The notes: generated by a model from the sequence alone, not told the origin. DNA of 64,000 bases from Ignavibacteria bacterium (GCA_016191145.1 JACPPD010000003.1:248001-312000); one strand, 5' to 3'. Counted from the first letter of the stretch, positions 46,532 to 57,495 are shown. Translations and numbers: made by a program.

Positions 46532-47695
46532 TTACCGCAAATCTGATTGATTGATGAGTAAAAGCAATTCTTCCGCCGTCTGCGAAAGTTCTGCGTCTCG
46601 CTTTCCCATCACTAAACGTGCAACTTCGATTGCTTTCTTGAATTCATACGCAGTTGTAGCCTTATCGTCTGCCCATGAATAGGAACGGATAAGCTTATCC
46701 GGGAACTCCGATAAAACGACGTTACAAAATATACCGCACACCGTTCCGGTAGAGAACTTAGTACCTATGGCAGATTTTGAATGGTCACCCATTAGTAAAC
46801 CAATCATGATTCTCTGCGTGTCTTCTTCGCCCCATGGTAATTGGATTCGGATATGTCCGTATGTGTTCTTCAAATCCGATGTAATGGTTCCAGCGCCGAG
46901 GTTTACCCAATGCCCAAGGTAGGAATGGCCAAGAAACCCATCGTGCTGTTTGTTTGAATACCCTTGAATGATGCTGTGTTCGATTTCTCCTGCAACCTTG
47001 CATACGGGTCCAATCACGGACTCAGTTATCGAAGCATGTGCCTTAACGAGAGTGTTTCTTCCAATTACCGAAGGTCCGGTTATTACGGAATGGGGTCCAA
47101 TTTGTGCGCCCGACATGATGATTACCTGTCCGCCGGATTCGTCAATTACACACGTATCGTGGATACTCGATCCCGTAAAATCATCTTCATCAACTAAATT
47201 AGCATCCCACGAAACTGCATCGCCAATGTGGTCTAACGCATGCCACAGCCGCGAAATGATGTGCCCCGTCACATCAATCGTTCTGCAAGTATTCACATCA
47301 ATCGTGTCAAGATACTGTGCTGCTTCCGATGGTGAGGCAGGGGGCTTGGGCAGGAAAGCCCCCACGGGATGACCGGAGCAGAAGAATGCAATCGGGTCGG
47401 TAGAGTGCATGCACGTATCTACGACTTGCTGCATCACTGTTGGCGACATGAGCACATTCGCAGTCATAATCAATGTTGGTTCCAAAACAAACGATGGCGT
47501 CTGCTGATTCCGTTCAACATATTCGCGCACATGGAGGTCGCGATGCGATGCAACCGTCACCACGCAATCGGGCACGCTCTTCGTCCACCGCTCCACAATC
47601 GTGAAGGCACCGCACCGCAGTTCCCATGAGCAGTGTGTTATCGAAAAGGGATACAGCCCTTCAACTCCTTCGTGTTCAATGAGAAGTACCTGCAT
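46532..47695 (-). CDS. GlmU-like sugar nucleotidyltransferase / acyltransferase of Bacteroidota type
   Basis: 387 residues. The N-terminus (MQVLLIEHEGVEGLYPFSITHCSWELRCGAFTIVERW) matches the alternative Bacteroidota GlmU family (TIGR03991 as I recall) rather than E. coli GlmU. A degenerate pyrophosphorylase half precedes a left-handed beta-helix, visible as hexapeptide turns (IIMSGAQIGPHSVITGPSVIGRN; GFLGHSYLGHWVNLGAGTITSDLKNTYG). The likely role is UDP-GlcNAc synthesis for peptidoglycan and lipopolysaccharide. It starts 4 bases after pyrG's stop, coupling nucleotide and cell-wall precursor supply. Specificity is by family resemblance only. Confidence 0.85.
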   Translation of the reverse strand: MQVLLIEHEGVEGLYPFSITHCSWELRCGAFTIVERWTKSVPDCVVTVASHRDLHVREYVERNQQTPSFVLEPTLIMTANVLMSPTVMQQVVDTCMHSTDPIAFFCSGHPVGAFLPKPPASPSEAAQYLDTIDVNTCRTIDVTGHIISRLWHALDHIGDAVSWDANLVDEDDFTGSSIHDTCVIDESGGQVIIMSGAQIGPHSVITGPSVIGRNTLVKAHASITESVIGPVCKVAGEIEHSIIQGYSNKQHDGFLGHSYLGHWVNLGAGTITSDLKNTYGHIRIQLPWGEEDTQRIMIGLLMGDHSKSAIGTKFSTGTVCGIFCNVVLSEFPDKLIRSYSWADDKATTAYEFKKAIEVARLVMGKRDAELSQTAEELLLLINQSDLR

Positions 47696-47699
47696 GGCA

Positions 47700-49307
47700 T
47701 TACTCTTTGAGTGCCCGTTTCAGTGAGGCTTTTACAAATGCAGTGAACAGCGGATGACCCGTAACAGCACGAGATTTGAGCTCCGGATGAAATTGCACGC
47801 CAACAAACCATGGATGTTTTGCCAACTCGATGATTTCAACAAGGTGGCCATCGGGCGACACTCCGCTGCACTTTAGACCGTGCGATTCCAGCAGTTCGCG
47901 AAAATCGTTGTTGAATTCGTACCTATGCCGATGCCGCTCCGAGATATGCTCGTATTTGTACGCTGCAAACGCTTTCGATCCCGCTTCCAGACTGCAGGGA
48001 TAGGCGCCGAGCCTCATCGTCCCACCCTTATCTACAACGCCCTGCTGATCGTGCATAAGATCAATAACGTTAAATTTGCCTTTTTTAAATTCCGATGAAT
48101 TCGCTTCAGCAATTCCGGCAACATTCCTTGCAAATTCGATAACGGCACACTGCATGCCCAGACAAATGCCAAAGAAGGGGATTCCGTTTTCTCGCACATA
48201 CTGTATTGCGTTGATCTTCCCCTCCACGCCGCGGGAGCCAAACCCTGGCGCTACCAGGATTCCATGCAGATCGGCAAGCTGCTCCGCGGCGGTTTCCTGA
48301 GTGATTGCCTCAGAATCAATCCAGCGTACAACAACCTTGGTGTTGTTAACAGCGCCGGCATGGATGAACGCTTCGGTGATGCTCTTATAACTATCCTTGT
48401 ATCTGACGTACTTACCCACCAGCCCTATGGTGATGTGGTATTTGGGCGACTTGATTCTGTGAACGAATCGCGCCCATGTTTCAAGGTCTATCTGCGAGCG
48501 TTTAAGACCCAGCTTTTCACAGACTATGTCGTCCAAACCCCGCCGTGCAAACATCATCGGCACTTCATAGATTGATTCGGCATCGAGAGCTTCGATGACG
48601 GAGCGTTCCTCGACGTTGCAAAAAAGAGCAATTTTTTGTCTGATGTCCTTATCGATTTTTTGCTCTGCCCGGCACAGAAGTATGTCGGGCATTATTCCGT
48701 GCTCCATGAGTGTCTTAACAGAGTGCTGACTCGGCTTCGTCTTGAGTTCGCCTGCACTGCGGATAAACGGCACGTACGTTAAATGAACGTTCAGGACGTT
48801 GTTCTTTCCGAGTTCCAGACCCAACTGGCGCGAAGCTTCCAGGAAGGGCAGGGACTCGATATCGCCTACGGTACCGCCGATTTCAATGATCACCACATCG
48901 TACACGCCGTGAAATGCCTGCATGCGAGCTTTAATCTCATCGGTGATGTGTGGGATTACCTGAACGGTCTTACCAAGGTATTCGCCGCGGCGTTCTCTTG
49001 TGATTACATCATAGTACACCTGTCCTGCCGTTGCAGTGTTTTTTCGGCTCATACTCTCATCGAGATAGCGCTCGTAGTGGCCGAGGTCCAGATCCGTTTC
49101 TGCACCGTCATCGGTAACATACACCTCTCCATGCTGGAAGGGATTCATGGTTCCCGGATCGACGTTGATGTAAGGATCGAACTTGAGAATTGTAACAGCA
49201 AACCCGCGCTGCTTTAACAGCAAACCAATGGAGGCTGAGGCAATACCTTTTCCAAGTGATGAAAGAACTCCGCCCGTAATGAAAATGTACTTCGACGTCT
49301 TTGGCAC
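47700..49307 (-). CDS. pyrG: CTP synthase
   Basis: Amidates UTP to CTP using glutamine and ATP. The track begins at 49406, but the conserved start [19 protein letters not shown] is preceded by a GTG at 49307 with a GAGGG upstream, giving 535 residues, near the usual 545. The synthetase domain shows [21 protein letters not shown] and [11 protein letters not shown]. The glutaminase half has the nucleophile in [19 protein letters not shown] and the His-Glu in [11 protein letters not shown]. It heads a minus-strand operon. The 123-base gap to the divergent binding-protein gene holds an inverted repeat near that gene. Confidence 0.96.
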   Translation of the reverse strand: MPKTSKYIFITGGVLSSLGKGIASASIGLLLKQRGFAVTILKFDPYINVDPGTMNPFQHGEVYVTDDGAETDLDLGHYERYLDESMSRKNTATAGQVYYDVITRERRGEYLGKTVQVIPHITDEIKARMQAFHGVYDVVIIEIGGTVGDIESLPFLEASRQLGLELGKNNVLNVHLTYVPFIRSAGELKTKPSQHSVKTLMEHGIMPDILLCRAEQKIDKDIRQKIALFCNVEERSVIEALDAESIYEVPMMFARRGLDDIVCEKLGLKRSQIDLETWARFVHRIKSPKYHITIGLVGKYVRYKDSYKSITEAFIHAGAVNNTKVVVRWIDSEAITQETAAEQLADLHGILVAPGFGSRGVEGKINAIQYVRENGIPFFGICLGMQCAVIEFARNVAGIAEANSSEFKKGKFNVIDLMHDQQGVVDKGGTMRLGAYPCSLEAGSKAFAAYKYEHISERHRHRYEFNNDFRELLESHGLKCSGVSPDGHLVEIIELAKHPWFVGVQFHPELKSRAVTGHPLFTAFVKASLKRALKE

Positions 49308-49398
49308 ACGGCCCTCAGTGTTATGAAGTGTTGGATTTTTTCGGTACTCGGATGTGTACCAATTCAGGACGGGATCGAAACTACGGATGTCGGAGCGA

Positions 49399-49419
49399 AG
49401 CAACAACTGAAACGTTGCT
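49399..49419 (+). promoter_or_regulatory. Inverted repeat upstream of the sugar-binding-protein gene
   Basis: AGCAAC and GTTGCT, exact inverse complements nine bases apart, end 12 bases before the ATG of the binding-protein gene. The size and position suit a dimeric repressor operator. No regulator gene is adjacent. Confidence 0.25.
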
Positions 49420-49430
49420 AACTTGCCGAT

Positions 49431-50681
49431 ATGGTGCGTGCGGGAAGGTCATTTTTCAGTCTGGTTAGCCCCCTAACAGGCTTAACAGTCCTTGCTCTGT
49501 TTACCTCTGCATGTTCACGGCAGGACAGCGGTGAGCCACGGGAGACTGTTATTCGATTTTGGCATTTCTGGAGTGAACCTTCACAAAAGTTAGTGTTGCA
49601 GGAGATTGTTAGCGAGTTTGAGAGCACTACGGGCACGCGAGTAGAGCTTACGGAGTTATCGTGGAATGATGGTAAGGCAAAACTTCAGGCAGCATTCAAC
49701 TCTGGTGCGCCTCCAGATGTTGTAGAGCTTGGCTCTGACTGGGTTGCACAGTTTTCGTCGGCGGGAGTGCTGATGGCTCTGCCGCTCGACAGTACGTTTA
49801 CATCAGGATTTATTCCGTTCAGCCAGCCTCCTGCAATGTGGAATGGAAGGGTATTTGCATATCCATGGACTGTTGACACACGCGTGTTGTGGGTGAACAC
49901 GGACTTAGTTGCAGCATCGGGTTGGAAGCAGCCCATCACCACTCTGAATGATCTGCTTGCAGCAAGTGAAAAAGTACACAGTAGTGGTTCGTTTGGATTT
50001 GGCGCCAATGGCGCAGACGTTCACAGATTGTACAAGAAAATTCTGCCGTTTATGTGGACGTTGGGAGGTGATGTTCTCGATGAAAACGGCCGGCCGCATT
50101 TAAACAGCGAAGCCAACATCAAAGCTCTTACTCTGTACGCAGACCTTGCACGAACAGGTTTTATTGAGACGCAGCGTCAGCTCGACGCCGCATACCTCAA
50201 CGGCAAGGTCGCATTTTGGATATCGGGGTCCTGGTTAATACCAAGAGTTAGATCTCTTGCAAAATTTCGTTCAGAAGCTCATCTATTACCGGGATTTAAT
50301 TCACATCCGGGAATCTCGTTTGCAGGCGGAGAGTACCTAGCCGTGAGCCGTGCAACACGCAACCAGCAGCGTGCACGAGAATTAGTAAAATTTCTTACCG
50401 AATCCGAACAGGCCATGAAGCTGTGTTCTGCCATTCCAGAAGCTGGATTCCCATCTGCACGCATAGCCTACCAGCATGAATCGCTTATCAGCGATTCATT
50501 AAAAGCAGTCTTTGCAAGGCAGTTGGACAATGCACGAATGACGCCTGTTCATGCACGCTGGCTCGATCTGGAATTGATTATCGAAAATGCAACGGTACGC
50601 GTGCTACTGGGCGAAGAAACGCCTCAGGAATCGCTGGAAAAAGCTCAGTTAGAAGCGCTGTTGTCTGTTACTGAGCAATAA
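49431..50681 (+). CDS. Extracellular solute-binding lipoprotein, sugar (family 1) type
   Basis: 416 residues. The signal peptide ends in lipobox LFTSAC. The mature protein follows the family 1 sugar-binding fold: [63 protein letters not shown], and a late [24 protein letters not shown]. These bind oligosaccharides or glycerol phosphates for ABC importers. No membrane or ATPase partners are adjacent, an orphan arrangement like the peptide-binding protein at 41.5 kb. Its last 14 bases overlap the convergent T9SS-domain fragment. Confidence 0.88.
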   Translation: MVRAGRSFFSLVSPLTGLTVLALFTSACSRQDSGEPRETVIRFWHFWSEPSQKLVLQEIVSEFESTTGTRVELTELSWNDGKAKLQAAFNSGAPPDVVELGSDWVAQFSSAGVLMALPLDSTFTSGFIPFSQPPAMWNGRVFAYPWTVDTRVLWVNTDLVAASGWKQPITTLNDLLAASEKVHSSGSFGFGANGADVHRLYKKILPFMWTLGGDVLDENGRPHLNSEANIKALTLYADLARTGFIETQRQLDAAYLNGKVAFWISGSWLIPRVRSLAKFRSEAHLLPGFNSHPGISFAGGEYLAVSRATRNQQRARELVKFLTESEQAMKLCSAIPEAGFPSARIAYQHESLISDSLKAVFARQLDNARMTPVHARWLDLELIIENATVRVLLGEETPQESLEKAQLEALLSVTEQ

Positions 50682-51429
50682 GCCTGTGAACTACTCGCTC
50701 ATTTTTATCGGTAGTTAATATCACAAGGTACATGCCTGACGGAATGTTGTTCAATGTGAACGCAATCTGGCCGTCGCCTGTGCCGCGGCGGACGTTTGAT
50801 GCTAAGTCTGCAGGTTTTGTGCCCGACAAATCAAACAGAGAAAGATTGAGCATTCGGCTCGCGGCCAACTTGTATGCAATGGTAGCCCCTCCGTCGGCTG
50901 TTGGGTTGGGATACACGCGACTGTAGCTTAAAGGTCCTTCCGACGTTCAGGTCTCTTGCAATGCTGGCTGATGAACTGATGATGCATCGGCTGGATTCTT
51001 TTCCTTACGATACACGAGGACAATTTTACTGCTGTGAATGAGATCGGGGAATCTGAGCATGTGTTTATTGAATCGCTCGGTAGAGTCTATCCTCCTAAAA
51101 TAGATGTTCATATCATTTAGTTGTTTTAGAATGGTGTTGGCTGACTCCAAGGCTATAAGAGTAGAATTCATAATGGAATCAAAATAGAGGGTTTTAAACA
51201 TTGAGCGGATGGAATCCAAACGTACATCCGTAGAATTCAAAACGGAATCAAAATTGAGAATCCTAAACATTGAGCGGATGGAATCCAAACGTACATCAGT
51301 AGAGTTCATAACGGAGTCGATATTGAGTGTCTTAAAGATTGAATCGATGTGTCTGTTGTTCACCGACGTGCCGATGTTCAGGCTTTGCAAAACTGAGTCT
51401 ATGTTCACCACCTGCAGTACGGAGTCCAT
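50668..51429 (-). pseudogene. DSVLxxLN-repeat protein cut from its T9SS sorting domain by an in-frame TGA
   Basis: Two track ORFs lie in one frame. The upstream part (51429-50947) is made of short repeats such as NIDSVLQSL and NFDSVLN, including a nearly exact 23-residue unit (RLDSIRSMFRILNFDSVLNS) repeated at DNA level with a 69-bp period. It stops at TGA 50947-50949. The same frame continues without a break for ten codons and then gives a typical type A sorting domain (RVYPNPTADGG ... LFDLSG ... [23 protein letters not shown]). No signal peptide is visible. The frame is open about 15 codons above the ATG back to a TAA, so the 5' end is also probably lost. Confidence 0.75.
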
Positions 51430-51521
51430 GTTCAGCCGATGAAGTATAGAATCAATGTTAATCTCATCGGTTCTCTCAAAATTTACACTGCCATTGGATT
51501 TGCGTTAACGGTGAAAAAATT

Positions 51522-52145
51522 TCAGCTTTCCGTTATCATGTTCAATCCTGACTTCCATCTCAATGATGTCGCGTAAGTGGGCTTGATGGAATCCGGCAGA
51601 GTATTCATGAATTCCATATTAGGCTGATACCACATCACAACATCATCGTCAGGCATTTGGCTTGCAACAGGAATCAGCATGTTTGCATCGATTGTCCGTG
51701 CAGACGTTGAACCGATTACACGCCCCCTACCAGTCGAAGATGTAAACATTACGGGAAGCGGTCGGGGACGGTCCAAAAACACATCTTCCTGTGGGCGGTT
51801 GTTGCGATAGAAACAGAGCTTGACGCGTTGCTGCTTTGAATCGTCCGGACATGATGTTAAGCTGTCGGATTCAAACAGGCCGAAATAAATTGCTGCCAGC
51901 GATTGCTGGCGTATCGAAAGAGATGATTCCACTGCGTCATCACATCGGAGTGCAAAGAACAAAATCTGGTCTGTCGCTTCTTTGATGGTTGCGAATTGTA
52001 TATGCCGAGAATTTTCATCGTCGCCGACGCGTTCACTTGCAGATTCAACGGTACCTGGCTTGTTCTCATCGATGTTTGACGGAAAGATGACGCCAGAAGA
52101 CAAAACAACGCTCGTGCCTACCTCAGATTTATCCCGAAGTATCAT
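51522..52145 (-). pseudogene. Truncated membrane protein, probably a sigma-regulator remnant
   Basis: The 207-residue ORF starts at an internal ATG. The same frame extends twelve codons upstream as a hydrophobic helix (LAALAVAVGVTS) before meeting a TAG, so the true N-terminus is gone. The rest is soluble, beta-rich and polar, ending SIKPTYATSLRWKSGLN. No family is recognised. Position behind an ECF sigma fragment and a single membrane helix fit an anti-sigma or sigma-linked surface protein that lost its cytoplasmic part, but that is inference. It overlaps the sigma fragment by 17 bases in another frame. Confidence 0.5.
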
Positions 52146-52434
52146 CGAGGTAACACCTACAGCAACTGCCAGCGCTGCCAGCTACGGTATGAGAATAATT
52201 GGTGACCCATCGTCTTCGCTTAACAATTCTGCTTGCAATGGTAAACAGGTACGACGCAAATGCCTGGTGATCCCTGAGTTTTTCAAAACGTTCAAAAGCT
52301 ACGAGAACACATTCAGGCACAACGTTCTCAGCATCGTGTTTTGTGCGCACCATCGACCTTACGAATCGCCACAATGCGTCTTGATGCGGTTCCAACAGAA
52401 TTAGAAATTGTTCTGACAAACTGTCCGGATGCAT
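52129..52434 (-). pseudogene. ECF sigma factor fragment with region 2 only
   Basis: About 75 residues match sigma-70 region 2 of ECF factors: HQDALWRFVRSMVRTKHDAENVV, then VLVAFERFEKLRDHQAFASYLFTIASRIVKRRRW, which covers the core-binding and -10 recognition helices. After this, the frame runs into an unrelated stretch (NYSHTVAGSAG) and ends at 101 residues, whereas ECF factors are about 180. Region 4, needed for -35 recognition, is missing. The junction coincides with the membrane-helix remnant in another frame, which indicates an out-of-frame deletion joining the two genes. Confidence 0.75.
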
Positions 52435-52504
52435 TGTAGAGTTTGGTTAACAAACAGGTTGCACAACTCGGCGTAGGTGTCTGTACTACCAGAAAAGTTT
52501 CATC

Positions 52505-53695
52505 TTAATCCTGATAATGGATTTTGATGCTATCTGAAGCATTCCGCGCAAGCTCTCTGAGCCTGACAACTGCATCACGATATGCGTCGGCTCCATGCAC
52601 TTGCTCGGATGCAAGGGCAACACCCATTCTGCGGTATTTGTGTGCCGATGGTTTACCGAAGATTCGAATCTCGACATTCGGACTACTGAGAGCCTCTTCG
52701 AATCCTGTGAAGTCTGGTTCAACAGCGCTTGCAGCATCGGCCAGAATAACTGCCGATGCTCCTGCTTTTAGTAAGGATATTTCCGGAATCGGATAGCCGA
52801 GAACTGCGCGAGCATGAAGTTCAAATTGATTGAGATTAGTGCATCCGCTGAGTGTAACCATGCCGGTGTCGTGCGGGCGCGGAGAGAGTTCGCTGAAATA
52901 CACATCATCTCGAGTCAGGAAGAACTCCACGCCCCAAATCCCTGCACCCGTCAGCGAGTCAGTAACTGCCCTGCCCATTCCCTGCGCTTTTTTGAGTAAT
53001 GAAGGGGGCATATCATGCGGCATCCACGACTCCTGATAATCACCGCGCTCCTGACGGTGGCCAACGGGAGGACAGAACAGAGTGGGACCGTTCATCTGAG
53101 TGACGGTGAGCAACGTAATCTCTGATTCGAACGGTATGAATTCCTCAACGATCATTTCTCGAACATCGCCGCGCGAGCCTTCCATTGCATATTCCCAGGC
53201 ATGCTGAACGTCGGCTGCTGTATGCACTATGCTTTGCCCCTTCCCGCTCGAAGACATTAGCGGCTTTACAACACATGGGATTCCAATTTGCTGGACGGCG
53301 TCTATAAAGTCCTGTCTGGTTTGAGCATACATGTAGCGAGCCGTCCTCAGTTTGAGGTCCGAAGCTGCGAGCTCTCGAATTGCCTTTCTGTTCATCGTCA
53401 TGTTTACTGCTCTTGCACTTGGAACCACATGAATTCCTCTGTGCTCATAATCAAACAATCGTTCAGTTCTTATCGCTTCGATTTCCGGTACAATGATGTC
53501 CGGTTCTATTTCCTGTACTACGGCATCGAGCGAAGGCCCATCGAGCATCGAAATCACACGCGAATCGTCGGCGACCTGCATCGCAGGCGCATTGCGGTAG
53601 GAGTCGACGGCAACTATATGGTGACCGTACCGCTTAACTGCAATTACGAATTCTTTGCCAAGTTCTCCACTACCAAGGAGTAAGATTTTCTTCAT
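52505..53695 (-). CDS. purT: Formate-dependent GAR transformylase PurT
   Basis: ATP-grasp enzyme that makes formyl-GAR from GAR, formate and ATP, the third step of purine synthesis, independent of folate. The N-terminus [29 protein letters not shown], the ATP loop [26 protein letters not shown] and the metal-binding region [28 protein letters not shown] all match PurT. At 396 residues it is full length. It is downstream of priA on the same strand, with a 45-base gap. PurL, acting later in the pathway, is encoded at 21.1 kb. Confidence 0.96.
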   Translation of the reverse strand: MKKILLLGSGELGKEFVIAVKRYGHHIVAVDSYRNAPAMQVADDSRVISMLDGPSLDAVVQEIEPDIIVPEIEAIRTERLFDYEHRGIHVVPSARAVNMTMNRKAIRELAASDLKLRTARYMYAQTRQDFIDAVQQIGIPCVVKPLMSSSGKGQSIVHTAADVQHAWEYAMEGSRGDVREMIVEEFIPFESEITLLTVTQMNGPTLFCPPVGHRQERGDYQESWMPHDMPPSLLKKAQGMGRAVTDSLTGAGIWGVEFFLTRDDVYFSELSPRPHDTGMVTLSGCTNLNQFELHARAVLGYPIPEISLLKAGASAVILADAASAVEPDFTGFEEALSSPNVEIRIFGKPSAHKYRRMGVALASEQVHGADAYRDAVVRLRELARNASDSIKIHYQD

Positions 53696-53740
53696 TGATC
53701 AATATATTTAGTGAACGATAAATTGTTCAGTTCGGAATAA

Positions 53741-56245
53741 TCAAAGTGTGCCGGATGCATCTACGTCGACTGATACCCGCACTGCCGACGAAGCATACGA
53801 TTCGAAATATGCCGAAATAACAGCATTCAAAACAGAGCGGCACGCCGATCCAGAGGGATCGACTGCCTTGGGATTCTTAATCACGATAACTCGTCGGAAT
53901 CGGTTTCGTATTCTTTGGATAGGGGGCAGTTGAGGCGGGTAGCAAACGAGAGCGGGATGGTTAGTCGGTAAAAGTTTTGAAACTACTGTAGCAGCATGTT
54001 CTACGCGCTCCTGGTTTGAGCCGCTGAAATGTATTACAATGAATCGGGAATAGGGAGGATACAGCAGCTCTCTTCTCAATACGAGTTCATGTTCGCGCCA
54101 TTCCTTCTGCGAATTATTTATGACTGACTGAATGACGGGATGCTCCGGAGAGGAAGTCTGGATGATTACACGCCCCGGATGCGATGCAGCCCTGCCGGCA
54201 CGACCCGAAACCTGAATCAGCAATTGGGATGTTCGCTCATGTGCTCTGAAATCATTTTGGTACAGAGACTGATCGGCATTCACAACACCAACGAGCGTGA
54301 CTCTTGGAATATCCAGACCCTTGGAAACCATCTGTGTGCCAATGAGAACGTCGACCCTGCCTTCAATGAATCGGGTAAGAATGCTGCGATGTGCCCCTCG
54401 TCTGCGAGTGGTATCGGTGTCCATACGCTCAACAGCAACCTTAACTCCCGGAAGCGCCGTACCAAGCGCCTTGTTAACGTCTTCCTCAATGCGTTGAGTG
54501 CCAATTCCACTTTCAGTTAAATCAACACCACCGCACGTTATACAAACAGTTCGGGCTCGTTCGGTGTGTCCGCAGTAGTGGCACTTAAGCATGCCTGTTG
54601 CCTTGTGCCACGTTAACGATACATCGCAGTTTGGACACTCTGGAACTGTACCACAGTCCTGACACTGCATTTGAACTGCATAGCCCCGCCGGTTGAGAAA
54701 AAGAATTGTGCCTTCTTTTTTACCAATGCGATCGATTATGGCATCGAGCAGTTGCCCGGAGATAGTACCGAAAGCGTTTCCGGTCCGGCGTTCCTCCCGC
54801 ATATCTACCAGCTCAATCTGTGGAAGGGTTGCCCCATCAATGCGTTGCGATAGAGTGAGATTTATAAAGCTTTTTATTTCGACGTTATAAATACTCTCAA
54901 GCGAAGGTGTTGCCGATCCCAGGACAACCGGACACTGTTCCAATTGTGCACGCATGATTGCTGCGTCTCTTCCATTATATCTCGGCGACGGATCCTGCTG
55001 CTTGTATGAAAGTTCATGTTCTTCATCAACAATTATTACACCCACGTTCTCCAAAGGTGCAAATATTGAAGACCGTGCTCCGATAACAATTGCCAGTTCA
55101 CCTTGGCGAATGCGGCGCCACGTGTTCACTCGTTCGCTCACGGCCATGCCCGAGTGAAGCACTGCAATCTTGTCGCCAAAAACAGCTCTGAACCGATCCT
55201 GCAATTGAGGTGTGAGAGATATTTCTGGAACAAGCATTAAACATGTTCTGTTTTTATTGAGCACAGCATTCATTATGCGCTGATAGATTACCGTTTTTCC
55301 CGAGCCGGTGATTCCCTCAAGAACATATGGAGAGAACGTGCCTAGTCCTTCGGTGATGGAAGCAACTGCTTTGTGCTGTTCATCGGTAAGGTCAATATCC
55401 CGCTCATCAATTGTTTGCAATGGGAATTCAACAGCATTATCCTGCGGTTGTGGATGTACAGTGGTTTCCACTGCAAGCCCCTTATCAATCAGAGCATCTA
55501 TTACAGCAACACTCACACCCAACTCTTTATGCAAGTGCTGCACTTGAACGGGTCCTTCCTTGCGATGATAGGCAAGGTAGAGCTGGCCCAGCACAAGGCT
55601 TTGTTTTGGGGCGCGGGCATCGAGTGCATCGAGAGTTTGTCTAATCAAATCTTCGTTTGTTGCAAGAGCCTCGGCAACCGACACAGCGCGAACTAAACGA
55701 ACGGTGCGATCGCGTTCGATTTCTGTCTGAACAGTGATATAACCGAGACGCTGAAGCGCATCGATCTGATACGAGATAGTCGTACTATTTAGTTGTTTTT
55801 GCAAGTAGTCTATGGTAACGTCTTCGGGATGACTATCGAGCACTCGCAGCAGCTCAGCCCTCTTCGGCGCTTTCTTTGCCATCTCTTCGAGTTCAGTCGT
55901 ATCGACAGATTTCACCAGAGTTATGCGCACCACACTCGAAGGAGCCAGTCCTGTGGGTAAGGCTGCATCGATTACTTCGCCCCACGAGCACAGGTAGTAC
56001 TCACCGATCCTGCGAGTGAGTTCGAGAATGGTTTGCGGAAACGCAGGCACATCGTCGAGGACTTCCTGAATTTCTTTAGCGCCTTGGTATTTTTCAGCAT
56101 TAACACCCACAATCGTTCCCGTTACGATGCGACGTCCCAATGGCACCAACACCCGAGAACCAACCTTAATTTCTTGTGTTGAGAGATATGTTAGGGGGCT
56201 TGAACGCGGAATCGGAAGAGCGACACGGTAGTATGCAGTCTGCAT
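53741..56245 (-). CDS. priA: Primosomal replication restart helicase PriA
   Basis: Loads the replisome at stalled forks. The track extends to 56461, but the sensible start is the ATG at 56245 (MQTAYYRVALPIPRSSPLTY), giving 834 residues. The N-terminal DNA-binding domain precedes a helicase core with Walker A EGITGSGKT and a DEEH box (IIVDEEHELSYKQQD). The zinc module keeps eight cysteines in four pairs (CQDCG, CPNCD, CHYCG, CITCGG). Motif V/VI-like TQMVSKGLDIP and QVSGRAGRA are present. A TACATTTG box (minus strand, 56260-56253) lies just before the ATG and would give an almost leaderless mRNA. Confidence 0.96.
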   Translation of the reverse strand: MQTAYYRVALPIPRSSPLTYLSTQEIKVGSRVLVPLGRRIVTGTIVGVNAEKYQGAKEIQEVLDDVPAFPQTILELTRRIGEYYLCSWGEVIDAALPTGLAPSSVVRITLVKSVDTTELEEMAKKAPKRAELLRVLDSHPEDVTIDYLQKQLNSTTISYQIDALQRLGYITVQTEIERDRTVRLVRAVSVAEALATNEDLIRQTLDALDARAPKQSLVLGQLYLAYHRKEGPVQVQHLHKELGVSVAVIDALIDKGLAVETTVHPQPQDNAVEFPLQTIDERDIDLTDEQHKAVASITEGLGTFSPYVLEGITGSGKTVIYQRIMNAVLNKNRTCLMLVPEISLTPQLQDRFRAVFGDKIAVLHSGMAVSERVNTWRRIRQGELAIVIGARSSIFAPLENVGVIIVDEEHELSYKQQDPSPRYNGRDAAIMRAQLEQCPVVLGSATPSLESIYNVEIKSFINLTLSQRIDGATLPQIELVDMREERRTGNAFGTISGQLLDAIIDRIGKKEGTILFLNRRGYAVQMQCQDCGTVPECPNCDVSLTWHKATGMLKCHYCGHTERARTVCITCGGVDLTESGIGTQRIEEDVNKALGTALPGVKVAVERMDTDTTRRRGAHRSILTRFIEGRVDVLIGTQMVSKGLDIPRVTLVGVVNADQSLYQNDFRAHERTSQLLIQVSGRAGRAASHPGRVIIQTSSPEHPVIQSVINNSQKEWREHELVLRRELLYPPYSRFIVIHFSGSNQERVEHAATVVSKLLPTNHPALVCYPPQLPPIQRIRNRFRRVIVIKNPKAVDPSGSACRSVLNAVISAYFESYASSAVRVSVDVDASGTL

Positions 56246-56322
56246 TATCGAACAAATGTATGAGGCTCGGTAACGTTCACACGATTCGCAATAATTTTCA
56301 AGAAGAATCGACCTGCCAAACC

Positions 56323-57495
56323 ATGCTGACCAGAACGATAAAAAATGTTGTTTCAGCCATTGCGATGGCTTTGTTGTCGCACCCACTTGCATTACCGGAA
56401 TTACGCGCGATGCCAGGTACATCTGTCTCTGACGACATCTCGCAGGGACGGCAGAACGCAATAACGCGGGCTGTTGCTAAATGCTCTTCCGCCGTTGTTG
56501 GTATCAACGTTACTGAGATTAGAGAGCAAGTGTATCGAGACCCATTTGCTGATGATCCATTTTTTCAGCAATTCCTGCGCCGGCGGGAATACGTTCAACG
56601 GTACAAGGTTCACGGTGTAGGATCCGGTTTCATTATTTCGAAGGATGGTTTTGTCCTTACCAACGATCACGTTGCCGGCAAGGCTTCGAAAGTTGTAATC
56701 ACCATGACGGACGGAAAGAAATTCGACGCGAAGGTTGTTGGTAGTGATGCCGTTTCTGATGTTGCACTGTTGAAAATTGATGGGGCAAACCTTCCCTACC
56801 TGGAGCTGGCTAATAGCGAAGACGTTATTGTGGGCGAATGGACTATTGCATTCGGAAACCCCTTTGGATTATTCGACTACAATGCAAAACCAACGGTAAC
56901 AGTTGGAGTTGTAAGCAATACTGGCGTTAACTTTACCCAACCTGACTACAGCGGCGAAGAGCGTGTATATAAAGGCATGATTCAGACAGATGCAGCCATT
57001 TCATCGGGCAACAGTGGAGGTCCGCTGGTGAATGCCGTTGGCGAAGTAATCGGTATTAACACCGTCATTTATTCAACAGCACAGAGTGCAAGCGGAGCAG
57101 GATCCATTGGAATTGGTTTTGCAATTCCAATTAATCGCGTCAATAGCATTGTAAAGCGGCTGAAAGAAGATGGTAAAATCGATCGGAATTTTTGGACGGG
57201 AATGCGCCTGCAGGAAATCACCCAGGAAATAGCTGAGTACTATGATCTCAAACAAGCGGAAGGTATACTGGTGACGCGCATTGCAGGCAATAGCCCGGCA
57301 GACAAAGCAGGACTAGAGCCGGGTGATATCATCATTGCAATCAATGGTGAACAGGTTGTCAATAACAACGACCTTAATCTTGCAATCCTCGATGGCGTTG
57401 TTGGACAAAAAATTACCATGACCATACTGAGAAATAAGGAAACGATGAAGCTGACGATGACGCTTGAGAAAGCTCCGGGGGGAATGCGTGACTAA
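56323..57495 (+). CDS. HtrA/DegP-type periplasmic serine protease
   Basis: ATP-independent protease/chaperone of envelope quality control. The ATG at 56323 starts a signal peptide ([22 protein letters not shown]). The track start at 56176 lies inside priA. The trypsin-like domain has His116 (LTNDHVAG), Asp146 ([10 protein letters not shown]) and Ser231 ([11 protein letters not shown]). One PDZ domain follows ([32 protein letters not shown]). With 390 residues and one PDZ it resembles DegS/HhoA-type proteins more than two-PDZ DegP. It diverges from priA across 77 bases and overlaps lptB. Confidence 0.92.
   Translation: MLTRTIKNVVSAIAMALLSHPLALPELRAMPGTSVSDDISQGRQNAITRAVAKCSSAVVGINVTEIREQVYRDPFADDPFFQQFLRRREYVQRYKVHGVGSGFIISKDGFVLTNDHVAGKASKVVITMTDGKKFDAKVVGSDAVSDVALLKIDGANLPYLELANSEDVIVGEWTIAFGNPFGLFDYNAKPTVTVGVVSNTGVNFTQPDYSGEERVYKGMIQTDAAISSGNSGGPLVNAVGEVIGINTVIYSTAQSASGAGSIGIGFAIPINRVNSIVKRLKEDGKIDRNFWTGMRLQEITQEIAEYYDLKQAEGILVTRIAGNSPADKAGLEPGDIIIAINGEQVVNNNDLNLAILDGVVGQKITMTILRNKETMKLTMTLEKAPGGMRD

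Noticed and set aside
49308-49406. Upstream extension of CTP synthase in the ORF track
   Set aside because: The conserved start follows a GTG at 49307 with a ribosome site, and the extension has no family support.
50947-50949. TGA read as an amino acid
   Set aside because: TGA is used as an ordinary stop by intact genes here, for example gyrA and purL.
56246-56461. 72-residue N-terminal extension of PriA
   Set aside because: Overlaps the divergent htrA leader and signal peptide; the normal PriA start is at 56245.
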